Positions 27,901-38,020 of a stretch of 64,000 nucleotides of DNA are shown piece after piece (the stretch's first letter is position 1; each line of letters opens with the position of its first letter). The stretch is taken from the NCBI RefSeq assembly GCF_001625305.1, contig NW_017804165.1, positions 1 to 64,000 of the forward strand, given 5' to 3'. The translations under genes were made by a program, and so were the position numbers. Under the pieces are notes generated by a model. It did no database searches. It was not told the origin of the DNA and worked only from the letters and a program-made list of their open reading frames with translations. The stretch is from Branchiostoma belcheri (Eukaryota; Chordata; Leptocardii; Amphioxiformes; Branchiostomatidae).

Positions 27901-30148
27901 TTACAAAGAAATCAATTGATACTTGCTTAACTGACCTTAGCAAGTATCGATTTAAAGTTCAACAGTATCTAAACCGAATGTTTCCTCACCTTTAGCTGTC
28001 CCCATTCCTGGAAGGACAGCACGACGGTGTCCTTGCAGGCCATGATGCTGTTCAGGTTGTCCAGCCTGACGGTGCAGTCATAGTCGGCCTGGTTGTCGAG
28101 ACAGCCGCAGCAGTCCGAGTCGGGCCCACAGCGGGCGTGCCTCCTGATCTCCTGGACCTTGTCTTGGCTGATTAGCGGCAACCGTTGGAGGATTCCTCTC
28201 GACTCGTGGAAGAACAGCTTGATACAGACCCCTGAGAAGAACAGGGAAATGATGCCAGTCTGTCTTCTTTTTTTATACTCTTTCAAATATAAGGAAACAG
28301 AAAGTGAACCATCCAGCGTACAATACTCATAATATTAATAGTAATGGAAATTGATGCAGAACATAATAATAGTAAATAAAATGATGCCAGTTTCGTTAAG
28401 TCCCTGTCACACAGCTGAATATGGCCTCCCGAACACTGCCAAACTCCCCCCAGCCATGGTTAGGAGTAGGCTGTGAGCAAGGTCGGCTGTGGTTAGCTGG
28501 TGTTTTCGACCAGGTCGGCTACTGTTCGGCTGCACCAAATGTTTCAAAATGTTTAAAACATTCAAGAACTTATAATCAACATACCTGTTTAATTACACTA
28601 TTTGTGACTGAAAATTCGAGTGATTTGCATTCAGCTTCTGCATTTTTTACTGGAAAGAAATTAAGTTTAACTCACCAGCATATTTCCGCACATGAATATA
28701 TGCCTTTTTCTGGAAACAAAAGGAGAAAAAAAGTCATTCACGAACACGATTTCAAAACCAGCTTTTCTGCAGTAACAAGGAGCTGTCAGGTGGTAACTTG
28801 TACAGGTTTGACTGTGGATGATATAAACTCCCTGGCACTTTTGATCAATTGCAGACATCACGTATCCGTAAAGTCATGTGTCTGTAACCGTAACTCTCAC
28901 AAGATTACCTTTTGGAGTGATTGGTCATTAATTATCCTGATGAAGGCAACAGTGGTCGTCGAAAACTTGATCTCTGTGTAACCTAACTGTGTTGAAATAA
29001 AGTTTAACATTTTACAAGATGTTTGACTGTATATAATTCAGTATGATTAGCCTTGAACCTGAAGGGCAGAGCTCTTACCATGATCCTCTTCAGCTTGTCC
29101 TGTTTCCCGTAGATGACCACCTGCATGGGGTTAGGCAACACCTCATCTTCCCCCACCGGCCTCTTGGGTCTCAATGGTACCAGCTCCTGTAAATAAACAA
29201 TGTGACAAATTATCAACTTCATCGTAAATCAATGGACAGTAAAATGCATTGTGAAGAATAGCATAATGTATAGATAAAATATGTGATAAAAGTGTTATGC
29301 TATGGGACCGGTGAGGTGAGGTGAGGTTATATTCAAAGCCGATGCTTCTGTCTGTCACCTTCCTTAGGGCAATTTACGCTTGGTTAGTCATCTATAGTAG
29401 CAACACCTGTGCTGCAGTGTAATGTGAACCAGTCAGAATTGTCCTGGGGAAGGTGACAGACGGTCACTGACACGTTGGCTGTGAATAGAACACTTGGTGG
29501 TGTAAAAAAGAGTCTCGTTACTCAGTGACTTACCAACCTGATGAAACTACTTACCGATAAAATAGTTGTTTAGTAACTGTATTAGTAAGGTTTATTTCCT
29601 TTATTTGTTTGTTTAAGTAAGGAACTGTGCTCTCTCATGCGATACTGTGCAGCTAATCTTCTTCGCTACTGCCAAGCCCCACAACTGAGTCCTGTCCCAA
29701 TACAATTTATGTCTGTCCAGGTATCATGCATGCAAAAAAAAGTAGTATAACACCTTTGTTTACACGTTAAGAGTATCAGCATATTATGTCTAGGCTTTTG
29801 TTAGACAAAACGTAACATCTCCTTGTTATGTCTGATATCTATGTCAATATTTGTAAACTTAAGAAGCTTTCAATTTATGTGTAGATTAATTAGCTAGCAG
29901 CCTGGTATAAAACTCTTTGCCTTACATTGTAACCTGTTACAATTGTTGTGTTATAAACTTTGACTTGACTTGGCCAAGGAGGTTTAAAGTACATGTAATG
30001 ATTTTAAACCTCCTTGGCGCTCCTTGGCTTGACTCATAATACCTAAAGCTGGTGTGTTACGCCGAAGGGCGGTTATACCGGCTATACAGATACAGATAAT
30101 TACCATGTTCTTGGCGAGGGACATCCCTTCATCTTCGTCTGCCGCCAT
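21747..30148 (-). CDS. Gene A: UPA-like plus death-domain protein, 11 exons, 569 residues
   Basis: All junctions are GT-AG with matching phases. Start MAADEDEGMSLAKNM at 30148. Residues 16-310 are not recognised; they contain a Cys cluster (C97, C103, C104, C106, C115) and an acidic run (about 223-234). Residues 311-454 match the UNC5-type UPA domain by pattern: LLNVGVFAEKPQPGKDWSVY, LQLVCPPRPVAVSAGMHW, and a segment with LCFQAGGKPVFTFTADFSI. Residues 455-569 form a death domain: NNWEMLVEKIGLDY, VLLWEWEETRAEF, MCKFLDEIGRRDVI. There is no signal peptide, membrane segment or recognisable ZU5, so a cytosolic adaptor is likely. UPA plus death-domain tails act in netrin-receptor, PIDD and ankyrin signalling; the partner here is unknown. 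The frame stops at TGA 21747-21749, though a rival donor A|GTATGT lies just before it. Confidence 0.8.
22512..22676 (-). CDS. Gene A exon 10, first half of death domain
   Basis: 55 codons, acceptor TCTGCCCAG, donor ACA|GTGAGT. Contains PSWLKRRERLVEMLSCRMPF and the NNWEMLVEKIGLDY core. Confidence 0.8.
23419..23610 (-). CDS. Gene A exon 9, end of UPA-like domain
   Basis: 64 codons, acceptor TGCCTACAG, donor AGG|GTATGT. Starts QLQLCYEALMEETH and contains SSYQFTVSPVRGSHTSSTFH, aligned by pattern to the C-terminal strands of UNC5 UPA. Confidence 0.8.
24110..24229 (-). CDS. Gene A exon 8, UPA-like domain
   Basis: 40 codons, acceptor CTCCGCTAAAG, donor GAG|GTATGT. Contains LQLVCPPRPVAVSAGMHWKL. 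Confidence 0.8.
24500..24580 (+). mobile_element. LINE 3' tail
   Basis: CAATTCAGCCTGTGGCTGCG is followed by GAAATAAACC and an AT tail, the same signature as at 14299 and 40316. Confidence 0.5.
24761..24880 (-). CDS. Gene A exon 7, start of UPA-like domain
   Basis: 40 codons, acceptor CTTTTTTCAG, donor TTG|GTAAGT. Contains GFLLNVGVFAEKPQPGKDWS and VYVFMTHQKTDLETL. Confidence 0.8.
24903..25290 (-). repeat. Two partial SINE copies in tandem
   Basis: Two blocks (about 24903-25110 and 25115-25290) share AAAGTGCC, then CCTGCCAGG, then a B-box-like TTTGAACCTCAGG. They match the SINE body seen at 10500 and 17505. They lie in gene A intron 6. Confidence 0.6.
25450..25657 (-). CDS. Gene A exon 6
   Basis: 208 nt; acceptor CTGCTACAG, donor GAG|GTGGGA; completes a split Arg codon from exon 5. 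Contains VPLVDLRTFGPNHGTGFYLK and a polar helical stretch (EYRDDLIRHLAAKYQHASN). No known domain recognised. Confidence 0.75.
25757..25975 (-). pseudogene. Two partial tandem copies of gene A exon 6
   Basis: Copies at about 25757-25835 and 25894-25975 repeat the acceptor region and the first 25 or so codons (VPLVDLRTFGPNH.TGFYLKD). They then diverge into AT-rich sequence. They lie immediately upstream of the complete exon in the transcription direction. Confidence 0.75.
26100..26250 (+). mobile_element. LINE-type 3' tail remnant
   Basis: GGGGCTTGCCCTCCAG and a final AAATAAATAAACAAA resemble the tail of the 21492 LINE. Confidence 0.4.
26547..26651. mobile_element. 105-bp palindromic element, TAGCCTGG end, exact 9-bp duplication
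   Basis: The arms TAGCCTGGTTACCAAACCTA and their complement form a hairpin of about 45 bp with an 11-bp loop, so nearly the whole element pairs. AGCCAAAAT is an exact direct repeat at 26538-26546 and 26652-26660. It sits in gene A intron 5. Confidence 0.85.
26718..27010 (-). CDS. Gene A exon 5
   Basis: 293 nt; acceptor TGTTTCCCAG, donor CAG|GTACTC, ending in phase 2. Contains SRRCNKKLEQLLKSWLSEKP, AVLCVYPRWLALSKVY and the acidic run KDEEEEEDIG. Confidence 0.75.
27284..27850 (-). pseudogene. Three partial tandem copies of gene A exon 4 with its intron
   Basis: The 3' end of exon 4 and its donor (GTCCCCATTCCTGGAAGGAC region, encoding MACKDTVVLSFQEWGQLK) recur at about 27284, 27512 and 27757, before the true exon at 27990. 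The period is about 228-245 bp and includes intron sequence. The copies keep the donor but not the 5' part of the exon. Confidence 0.8.
27990..28231 (-). CDS. Gene A exon 4, Cys-rich segment
   Basis: 242 nt; acceptor TCTTCTCAG, donor AAG|GTGAGG. Contains VCIKLFFHESRGILQRLPL, then the Cys cluster CGPDSDCCGCLDNQADYDC, then SIMACKDTVVLSFQEWGQLK. The Cys cluster could bind metal; this is inference only. Confidence 0.8.
28676..28709 (-). CDS. Gene A exon 3, 34-nt microexon-like
   Basis: The acceptor is TTTGTTTCCAG and the donor GCTG|GTGAGT; phases fit exons 2 and 4 exactly. Encodes KKAYIHVRKYA plus one base. A longer plus-strand open frame across this region is a chance shadow. Confidence 0.65.
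28937..28964 (+). ncRNA. Hammerhead-like core, second Penelope-type family
   Basis: CTGATGA (intact first core box), then GGCAAC-AGTG-GTCGTC as stem II with one mismatch, then GAAAAC. Followed by CTTGATCTCTGTGTAA and a AATAAAG end. A sister copy at 54147 has an unbroken stem. It lies in gene A intron 2. Confidence 0.55.
29079..29186 (-). CDS. Gene A exon 2
   Basis: 36 codons in phase 0; acceptor TTTATTTACAG, donor ATG|GTAAGA. Starts ELVPLRPKRPVGEDEVLPNP. Confidence 0.75.
29347..29560. repeat. Short inverted repeat with Penelope-like end
   Basis: CTGTCTGTCACCTTCC (about 29349) and GGAAGGTGACAGACGG (about 29447) are inverted. The following GTGTAAAAAAGAGTCTCG and TTACCAACCTGATGAAACT match the ends of the 19232 Penelope-like element. 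Confidence 0.45.
29971..30018. repeat. Intronic hairpin
   Basis: GGCCAAGGAGGTTTAAA is followed after a short loop by TTTAAACCTCCTTGGC. It lies in gene A intron 1. Confidence 0.7.
30104..30148 (-). CDS. Gene A exon 1, start codon
   Basis: 15 codons, ATGGCGGCAGAC with a strong context, ending AACATG|GTAATT in phase 0 with exon 2. The start was chosen because it is the only ATG that joins exon 2 in frame with a usable donor. The promoter is not identifiable. Confidence 0.65.
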
Positions 30149-31060
30149 GAAGATACAAACTCCTCTGTATCATATGCATCAGGCCTCGTCAGACAAGAGC
30201 TTCGTATCCACAGCAAACCGTACAACGCACCATGATGTTCAGCAGTTGCTACCGCATATCTGGGGTTCAGGTTCCGTGGTATAGCACAAATGGTAACGCA
30301 CAAATGAACCAAGGAGGTCCCTTTTCTTAATGAACCTTACTAGGTTAGCTTGTACAAGCTAACATAATATGCCAAGGGGCTTTCCCTAAAACGTCCCGTC
30401 TCGCCTATTTTAGTACCGCCAGCGTAAAAACATTCAAGGTGAATAGTCGGGACATACCGCAGCAATGGGAGACAATAAACAAAGCCCCAGAAACAAAAGC
30501 TTGCTTTCAATCGAGCACTCCTCGATGAAAATATACTCTATGTCCGCTTATTTCCGGGTTAGCACATGCACACGTCTTGGACGAGACGACTTATACATAG
30601 GGAGGAGTTGTTCTATATGGTTCAAAAATACTGAAAAAAGCAAGCAAAATACAACCTTATTTAACAAATAAAACAAATATCAATTATATTTCTATCCAAG
30701 AACTTTATTTTTTAAAAGACAGCGTGGTACGAACATGTAAATTAAGACTACCGTGAAAAACTAATCTCCCTATATACTGGTATTATGGTTTCGTCTAACT
30801 GACCTTTTGACCTTATCCTTACTCATAAGTTTCTGTAGGCGGGGGAATTCAGCAGTAGGTGTGTTTTGTTTTGATGGGGACATTCATTCTTACCTTGCCT
30901 TGCTTTAGGTGTGTACCTGTACCTGTACAGTAAGGGGAAGTCAGCAGTAGGTGCGTTTTGTTTTGATGGGGTATTCATTCTCACCTGGCGTAACGTTTCC
31001 TGTACCATTATACCTGTCACCATGGAGCGCCGGAAAAGCAGAAGTCCTTATTCATGGTGG

Positions 31061-31732
31061 TAGCCTGGTATCCAGTCTTATCGTCACTATGGACTATTAA
31101 CGAAGGTGGCCAGTCATGCATTTCGGTTGTGCAATGTTTGCTTTTAATTATCTACCTCAAAAGGTTACAGCAGTTATCTGACAGCAATGTTTCTATCCAA
31201 AACACGGCTTGAGAAGTAGCAGTAAACTTTCCACTAGCTGGGAAAACCTTGTTTCTACACAAGTTTTAATTACAGGTTGGGGCGGGTTTTCCTCGGGGCT
31301 GCAGGAGCTCTTCAGTCCCCGCCCGCTTCAGCTAGGTTTCCCGACAGGTAGATGGGAGATCGTGGTGGGGCAAATCAACTCCTCGGCGTGTCATCTGCTA
31401 TACATAGGGATATATGTTAATTAAAGACTGCATGGATATTAGAAACTCCTTCAACGATTGTATAAGTTGATACCTATCTCATACTAGCCACCCACTTTTG
31501 TATTAGATTAGCCTTTTGAAAATGTAGTTGACGTGTACTTACTTTTAAGTTAGTAGATGCCATACTTTGTACACTGTACAATTGTTGCGCAATAAAGTTA
31601 TTATTATTTATAATAGCGTAACACTCCTACCGGGGCGGCCTGTTGTACTGGGCGGGTGGAAAGTATAGAGCCCCGAAGACAGCCTGTCCCAACTACTATG
31701 CCCCAACCACGATAAGACTGGATACCAGGCTA
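31061..31732. mobile_element. 672-bp element with 24-bp perfect terminal inverted repeats
   Basis: The left end TAGCCTGGTATCCAGTCTTA (31061) is repeated inverted at the right end (31709-31732). The flanks TATTCATGGTGG and TATTCACGGTCG agree at 10 of 12 positions. It contains no convincing coding frame. The end sequence resembles the TAGCCTGG palindromes, but the interior is not palindromic. Confidence 0.65.
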
Positions 31733-34700
31733 TATTCACGGTCGCTGAACAAGTAAAGACCGGATCTGTGCTGTTGGTTGTTATATAACAGGTGGCGATA
31801 AAAATAACCGTCAGGCCAAGGACATTATACACAGTATAATGTCAGCCGTATGACACTATACCAACAGGACCATTCCATTGCGTGACACCTTCAATGACGC
31901 CTTCACTACTACCGTACTAAGAAAACTTCTTCTTCTTCTTTCAGGCGTTAAGGCCTCCACCTTCAACGTGAATGAATATTCTGTCGCCTGGGAATATTCT
32001 GTCGCCTGAAACAACTTCTATCACCGCAAAACACCCCCATTCCTAACCAATTAAAAATGGTAGAACACGACGAATTTCGGCGTACACTATCACAACAACC
32101 TAAACCGTGAATCGCCAGCCGCATGAGGGTTACCCTGGGTGCCAGCCAAGTTTACAGGCCGCTAACCGTTTTTTTCGGCAGCCAGGGTACTTCGCCCGCA
32201 GAGGAGTATAGAGGGTGTCCAGAGGTCGTCCAAAAATTTATTTCGACACTCAAGAAAACAAGGACACAAAGAAAAAAGAAAAAAAATCCGCATCAACTGG
32301 ATCCCAATAGCATATCATACACCAAAACTCCGTGTAAACAGGGGTCGACATTTTTTTCTGCAATTTATAAACCGTTAAAACTTAGATAACGTTAATACAG
32401 TAGTTCGGCACTGCTGTCAGCTCCGCCCTGTTCTATCTTATATCTAACATTTGGAACAACAAATCACCGACCCCTTTCCGCACCTGCGTTTTGTCGAAAA
32501 AAATAATTTTATCGGAACCAAGCACCCCTTTGTCTGACCCCTTTTCTGAATGCACGTAAAACCCGGCATACTTTTAACAACAGTCAAGGCCATGAGACCC
32601 TACCATTTTCACGGACGCGGGGGTGTGCAGAGGCCGTAGACATTTTTTTATTTCGACGCCCGTAAACACACAAAACATAAATGGGAAATCCCGTCATTTC
32701 CACCACAATTTCAAACAGTTCCAGAGAAAACCGTCCAGCCGTCGACCACTACCCTTAATGTTCAACACTGGAATTCCAGAACTGAGTGAGCTTCAGCACT
32801 GAAGCCGTTCAGCACTGGAACAAAGCCGTTCAGCACTGGGTGTCCAATCAGCACTGGGACACCAGTGCGGAAGACGTGGCTTTCGTACACTTGCTACATG
32901 TACGTCCACATGTCAGAGGCCGGAAGCCGTTAGCTTTTACCGCGCCCACTGATCATGATGCTGCATAGCGATGGGGCATATTTATCGTCTTGGAAACGAC
33001 CTCATCAAATGGCCATATGGGCAGTTGACAATCGTTGTGATCACCCAACAATGAGATGCTCATAGCCTTGTTTTTATTCTGTTTAGAAATCACTACCACT
33101 ATATTTGAAAAGTAACTTTTGGGGCGTGCGCCGACTGTCGCCATTATTTCTGTATTTTTGCCGTTGTTGTTCCTGTTACAGTTGTAGACACTCCAAGGTG
33201 AGCAGCTCCGTCATTTCCGGCAATTCGTCCTCAGGAACGACATGCACGGTCAGTCATGAAATGACCACACGAGTACTAGGTGTTCTGTCCCCAACGACCA
33301 ACGCGTCTGCTAACATTCTGGAGCTGGTGAAAGTTGATGGAAAGTTCTTGGATCAAAGATGAGCTGTGAAGTTTGCCATAACCACATTGTATGCTGTCAA
33401 GAGATGCTGTAAGGACGGCGTTTTAGCAAGATTCGAGACTATAGGTTTGTAACAGATATGTATAAAATCACGAAATGTTGATCGGTAACATACAGCAAAC
33501 CGGTTAGGGTGTACTTTGGGATCCAGGGGAAACTGAGTGGCGCATATTAATATTGATGAACAGTCTGTGTAGTCTAACAGACCGGTATTACTTAAGGGCC
33601 CTTGGGTGTTGTCTGATCTGACATATTTCTCTACCGTTGGACAGACTTGTGAAGCGATGAGTATTTCAGCACCAAGGACAACAACCAAAAAGCTAGCACA
33701 GTTGATCATGAAACCTGAGTATCAAGAAATCTCAAATGTAATTCGACGTTTACGTAATCATAAGCTTAGCTGCAAGGCACTGTATGTTAAATCGGGGAGA
33801 GGGGTGGGGGTAGTTTTGGTTTGGCGCTAGTCATAATAAGATAGTGAGTTTCTTTTAGTGACACTAAGGCACTTCATATATGTAGAAGAAAACACCGACT
33901 GCATGCCACTACACGTCAAGGCATGTCTTGTCCACTCGCTCCAGCCACAGCTGACCTGCTACTAGACATGTTTGTGCGAAGAAATCAAAGACAAAACGAA
34001 GTGAACGTACGTAACTGATCAGTGATCATGTGACAAGTTTTCCTGTGGAAGCTTAACGGCAGGTGTTTCCTGTGTAGCGATGGTGTGTGTATAGAATTCA
34101 GTGAATAGATTCTTCTGAACTCAGTAATCTCCCGTTCTTCTGAATAGATTCGTTAAAAACATCTGTACCGTCGCTCAGCACACAGCAGTCGGTAAAAGCA
34201 ATTCGAATCGGAATGGACACCCTCATCTGATAACATAATTCACTGACTGGTCGACAAGTTGTGGTATTTTTTCAATTATAGTACTACACGTTTTTTAGTT
34301 GTACGGTGTTTGGACTAATATATATAATGACTACACCCATACATACTATTCGTCCCAAACAAGGAACACCAACTCCGTTTTTATATATTATCCGCAGACC
34401 GGCTGTTGACTGTTGAAGATTCCATGATTTCTATGTGCCGTCTGTTAAGCTGTCTACCAGAGCCACCCGTCTGTGGAGGTAACTGTGCTTTAATTTTTGC
34501 CACTTCTTTATAATTACTTTCCTTCTCAGGAAAGGCCCATAGAACTACATTTGGCCGTTTCAGGGCCTGATGAGCTCTTCTCTATCGATTGTTAATTTAG
34601 AAAGTATGAGATGCATTTAGGCTGTTTACTTTCAGTCTTTAACTTTTACAATGCTATGTTTGAATTCGCTACTGTACACTAAGATTCTTAAGAAATGTCC

Positions 34701-35450
34701 TGGTTACGCCAGACTTTTATTGTATTTAGTATATAACTATTGACGTTATTCCCAAGGCTTTATTAGATGGACAAAAACTCCTAAGATAGATAGATTCAAA
34801 TATGGTTAAATGCATGTATCTACTATTGCAGGTCTGCCAGGCGAAATCGGTGTTCTACTACACATGACGTCCTGTGATGTAACATTTTAGGTTAGCGCAT
34901 TCTCAATGTGAAATGGAGGTGAATTGTATACTAGTATTTGCCGTGTAATTGACTTTGCATCCAAATTACATTTTAAACCAGAGAGCGCGCTCACTCGTAC
35001 CGCGTTCCATGTCCCTGAGACAGTGACTGGTATAATCTCGGTTATCTTTATGACAGCTGACGCACGTAAGTAGATTAGCAGGCAAATATCTACGCGAAGC
35101 CGTAACCCCAATGTCCCCAAACGTGATTGCGTTTGATGCGATATTACAAGCAACAGTCGATTCTGATACGTTTACGGCGTTGGGGTGCCATCATTCTGTC
35201 ACTGTGCTCGAGTTGTTATGTTCGGAACGAGCGCTAGGGAGTGGCAGGAGTCTTTTGAAGGACGCTACGTCGCCGTTTTATTGAGAAAGTAACGGGCAAA
35301 TTTTGCAAGCTCGTCAGGCATTTCAGTACTACTCTTAATATCCGTTTTAACGAGAAAAATAGCAAACTGCTGCGTCATTAGGTTGTATGGAATGGGCAGG
35401 GTTAACGAGAAGCTAGTTGATCTGAAATATATAGACTTTTGACTGAATCA
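31733..35450. other. No gene seen
   Basis: No splice-supported exon. A small GTTCAGCACTGG tandem cluster lies at 32790-32870. A lone CAGCACCAAGGACA word at 33667 matches the ends of the 16601 inverted repeat. Confidence 0.45.
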
Positions 35451-35499
35451 ATTACGAGAAAATGTCTTCGTCATGATTTCTCATCGTTTCGAGAAAGTG

Positions 35500-35658
35500 A
35501 AACAGACCATGACCGCAGCGGGGGAGACCCCCCCACACACACACACACTCAAAGGTCCACTCTGTATCNNNNNNNNNNNNNNNNNNNNGAACAGACCATG
35601 ACCGCAGCGGGGAGGACCCCCACCCACCACACACACACTCAAAGGTCCACTCTGTATC
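35500..35658. other. Gap of 20 N flanked by duplicated sequence
   Basis: The block from GAACAGACCATGACCGCAGC through CTCAAAGGTCCACTCTGTAT lies immediately on both sides of the Ns at 35569-35588. Small changes occur in the CA-rich middle. This looks like two overlapping contig ends or alleles that were not merged. Confidence 0.85.
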
Positions 35659-36302
35659 TTAAGTCCGAAAAGATTTTTCTTCAAAAGGTGGCCAGATTTG
35701 TATCACGAGGACTGGAATCCATCCTCTTTGTCTCTGATTATCGGCACTTTTGTTTTGTCATTATATTTTACCTGCGTAGAGAGCCGTTGTAAAAAAGAAA
35801 AAAAAATCATCACAAATTAGTACGCTTGTCACGCGATTTTTGTCAAGAGATTTTTTTTACAAAGAATATGGAAAGTAACTCTACCTCTAATATTGAGCTT
35901 TAGCTTATTCTACTTGGAGCCATGTATGGATTTTTTTGCGTTCTTTCGCGGAATAGCCAGTATTAAGTTCCAGGAAGTGAAGATATTTTAGAACGTCTCC
36001 CTTAAGGTCGCCATCTGTCTCCTGTTCACATCCGCGCATACGTTAACGCTGGTACTCTTCACCCTCGTACGAAATGCGGTCGTCAGCCGGCCTGATGGGC
36101 GTCCAATTTTCCCGCTTAATCCGCCCGTGATTGCCGAACCTTTGTATTCTTTAAAGACCCTCGATGAAGCGCCGTTAAAAGGGAGACTGGCTGCTGCCGT
36201 GATGGGGAAACTTGCACTTGCTCGTCCCCGATGTCCTCCTACCGCGTCCTGACTACCAACCGCGCATATGGAATGCCCAGCTTCTACCCTGTCTCTCTAA
36301 TA

Positions 36303-36482
36303 TACTCTCCAAGCAGAGGTTGATGGGGAAAGATCGTTACCCTCTTATATATGCCCCCCCCCCCCTTTTTGTCGCTACCCCCACCACCTTGGGTGGCCAA
36401 TTGGGCCCTCTCTGACCAATGGATACTGCCTGGCCAATTTGATACTGTCTTTTTGGCCACCCTAGGATCTTTTTGGAGATTA
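36303..36482. mobile_element. Palindrome-family element with two different halves, 9-bp duplication 7/9
   Basis: The left half begins TACTCTCCAAGCAGAGGTTG and resembles the 62598 element (AGATCGTTACC, TATATGCC, GTCGCTACC). The right half (GACCAATGGATACTGCCTGG to GGATCTTTTTGGAGATTA) resembles the right half of the 54457 element. Flanks are TCTCTAATA (36294-36302) and TCTTCAATA (36483-36491). Confidence 0.7.
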
Positions 36483-37559
36483 TCTTCAATAATGATTTCT
36501 CTGAAGTACAGTATACCTTATCACATTCAGTGCCATCGCTCATGACAAAAAAACTGTTTAAACTTTAAGCAATTCACCAAGAATATTTTTCACTCGACTC
36601 CCCGAACGAAATTAATGAATACAAATGCAGGTCCTGTCCTTAGTGCTGAACTTGCTAAATACTAGTAATTCCTTTTATCGCCGTTCTTTCACGAGAGGAA
36701 AAACAGCATGAAATTTCGTCTGATAGAGATGTAGAAAAAAAGGACAGATATCTGTGACTTCAAGCAAAACGTGGTGAATCGTGAATATGCATGCCGTGTG
36801 GAGTATGCGAGGCGGAGGGGCGTTTGATACAACGCATGTGTGGGCTATTCAATTAAAAGGCCCCAGAGGGAGTCAATTAAAGAATTCTGACGATTTGCCA
36901 GCAACACGTTCCAAGGTTTTCTGCCGTTTCGTGTACATCGCGTCGTTTCTTATCGCTGTGATAAGCTGAACTCCTATATTTTGGAGATTGGTTTTACAAG
37001 TTCTAAGAAAGGCTGGGCTTTCCTGCCTCCTCGTCTTATCTTCCCGGCACCTTGATCGAGGCGTCACACTGTCTCCCTCCCCAGCCGTCTTCCTTTTTCT
37101 TTTTTCGATTGAAGATTTTCCCACTACACGCCTTATATTTTTATACTTAAACGGCCTCTTACACTTGGTTCTCTTAACCCATCAATATTTTTCCAATGCA
37201 CTATACAAATAAAACAGGTGTGAAACACTGGCGCTCCCAATGGAAACCTTACGAAAACAATTTCTGGAGTTAAATGAACACATAGTTTTGTTCCTCAAAC
37301 GCTTGGTCCGCTATCCTATAAGTTAAGATAAAAATATATCAGTTCAATTCATAATTATCCGTGCGAGTTTTCCTCAGGTAATGTCTCAAATGCTACTTCA
37401 TGTGTGTGAAAATGCACTGGCATCCTCTGGCAGGAACTATCATCTGCGACACAAATGAAATGTGCGAAGAAAACGTTTTGTGGTAAACAGTTTCTATATC
37501 GTTCCTGACGACATGCAATAGTCTCACTCTTAACAAAATACATTGTTTCCTTTTGTCCT

Positions 37560-38020
37560 GTAGTATATTCCTCCTCATGGATCTTCCGCCGAAGTCTCCA
37601 CGTCAGCTCCCCCCTCTGCGCAGACATAATGGTCGATCCATCTCTCCCCTTCACTCGAGCGGGAGAAGGGTCTCCCCCGTCGCAGTGGCAGATGGTAGCG
37701 TCTGTGCCACACTTACCACGGGTCGCTCCTGGCGGGAAGATCTCCGATCCGGTTCTGAGACGGAAGGTGGGAGACAATGCCCCGCTGGGTCGTGCGGGTG
37801 TAAGGCGGCTCTTCCGCACTGCACGGTGCGACACAAGAGCTGGGCGACCGAAAAGTCTCGCTCCGTCGGAAGGAAAGATACAGGCGTGGATTTCCACTTC
37901 GGACTGGAGCCCGGCCGGGAAGGCTGGCCGGGCGAGAGGGAAGGACAGGCCGGTGGGAAGCGGCACGAGTCCCGCTTTCCCAAGATGGGAAGCTCCGAAG
38001 GTGAGTTTAGCAGCCGCACT
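37560..38020. other. GC-rich candidate exon block, strand unresolved
   Basis: This CpG-dense island in AT-rich surroundings is open in several frames on both strands. Plus strand: ATG 37577 (MDLPPKSPRQLPPLRRHNGR) or ATG 37629 (MVDPSLPFTRAGEGSPPSQW), both running to a strong donor GAAG|GTGAGT near 38001. Minus strand: ATG 38023 (MSAAAKLTFGASHLGKAGLV) running to donor CGTG|GTAAGT near 37716. Codon bias does not separate them and no family is recognised. It may be a first exon with promoter. Confidence 0.35.

Noticed and set aside
28421..28981. 186-codon plus-strand open frame
   Set aside because: It crosses gene A exon 3 on the other strand and a Penelope-type end with a hammerhead-like core; no codon bias and no splice sites in support.
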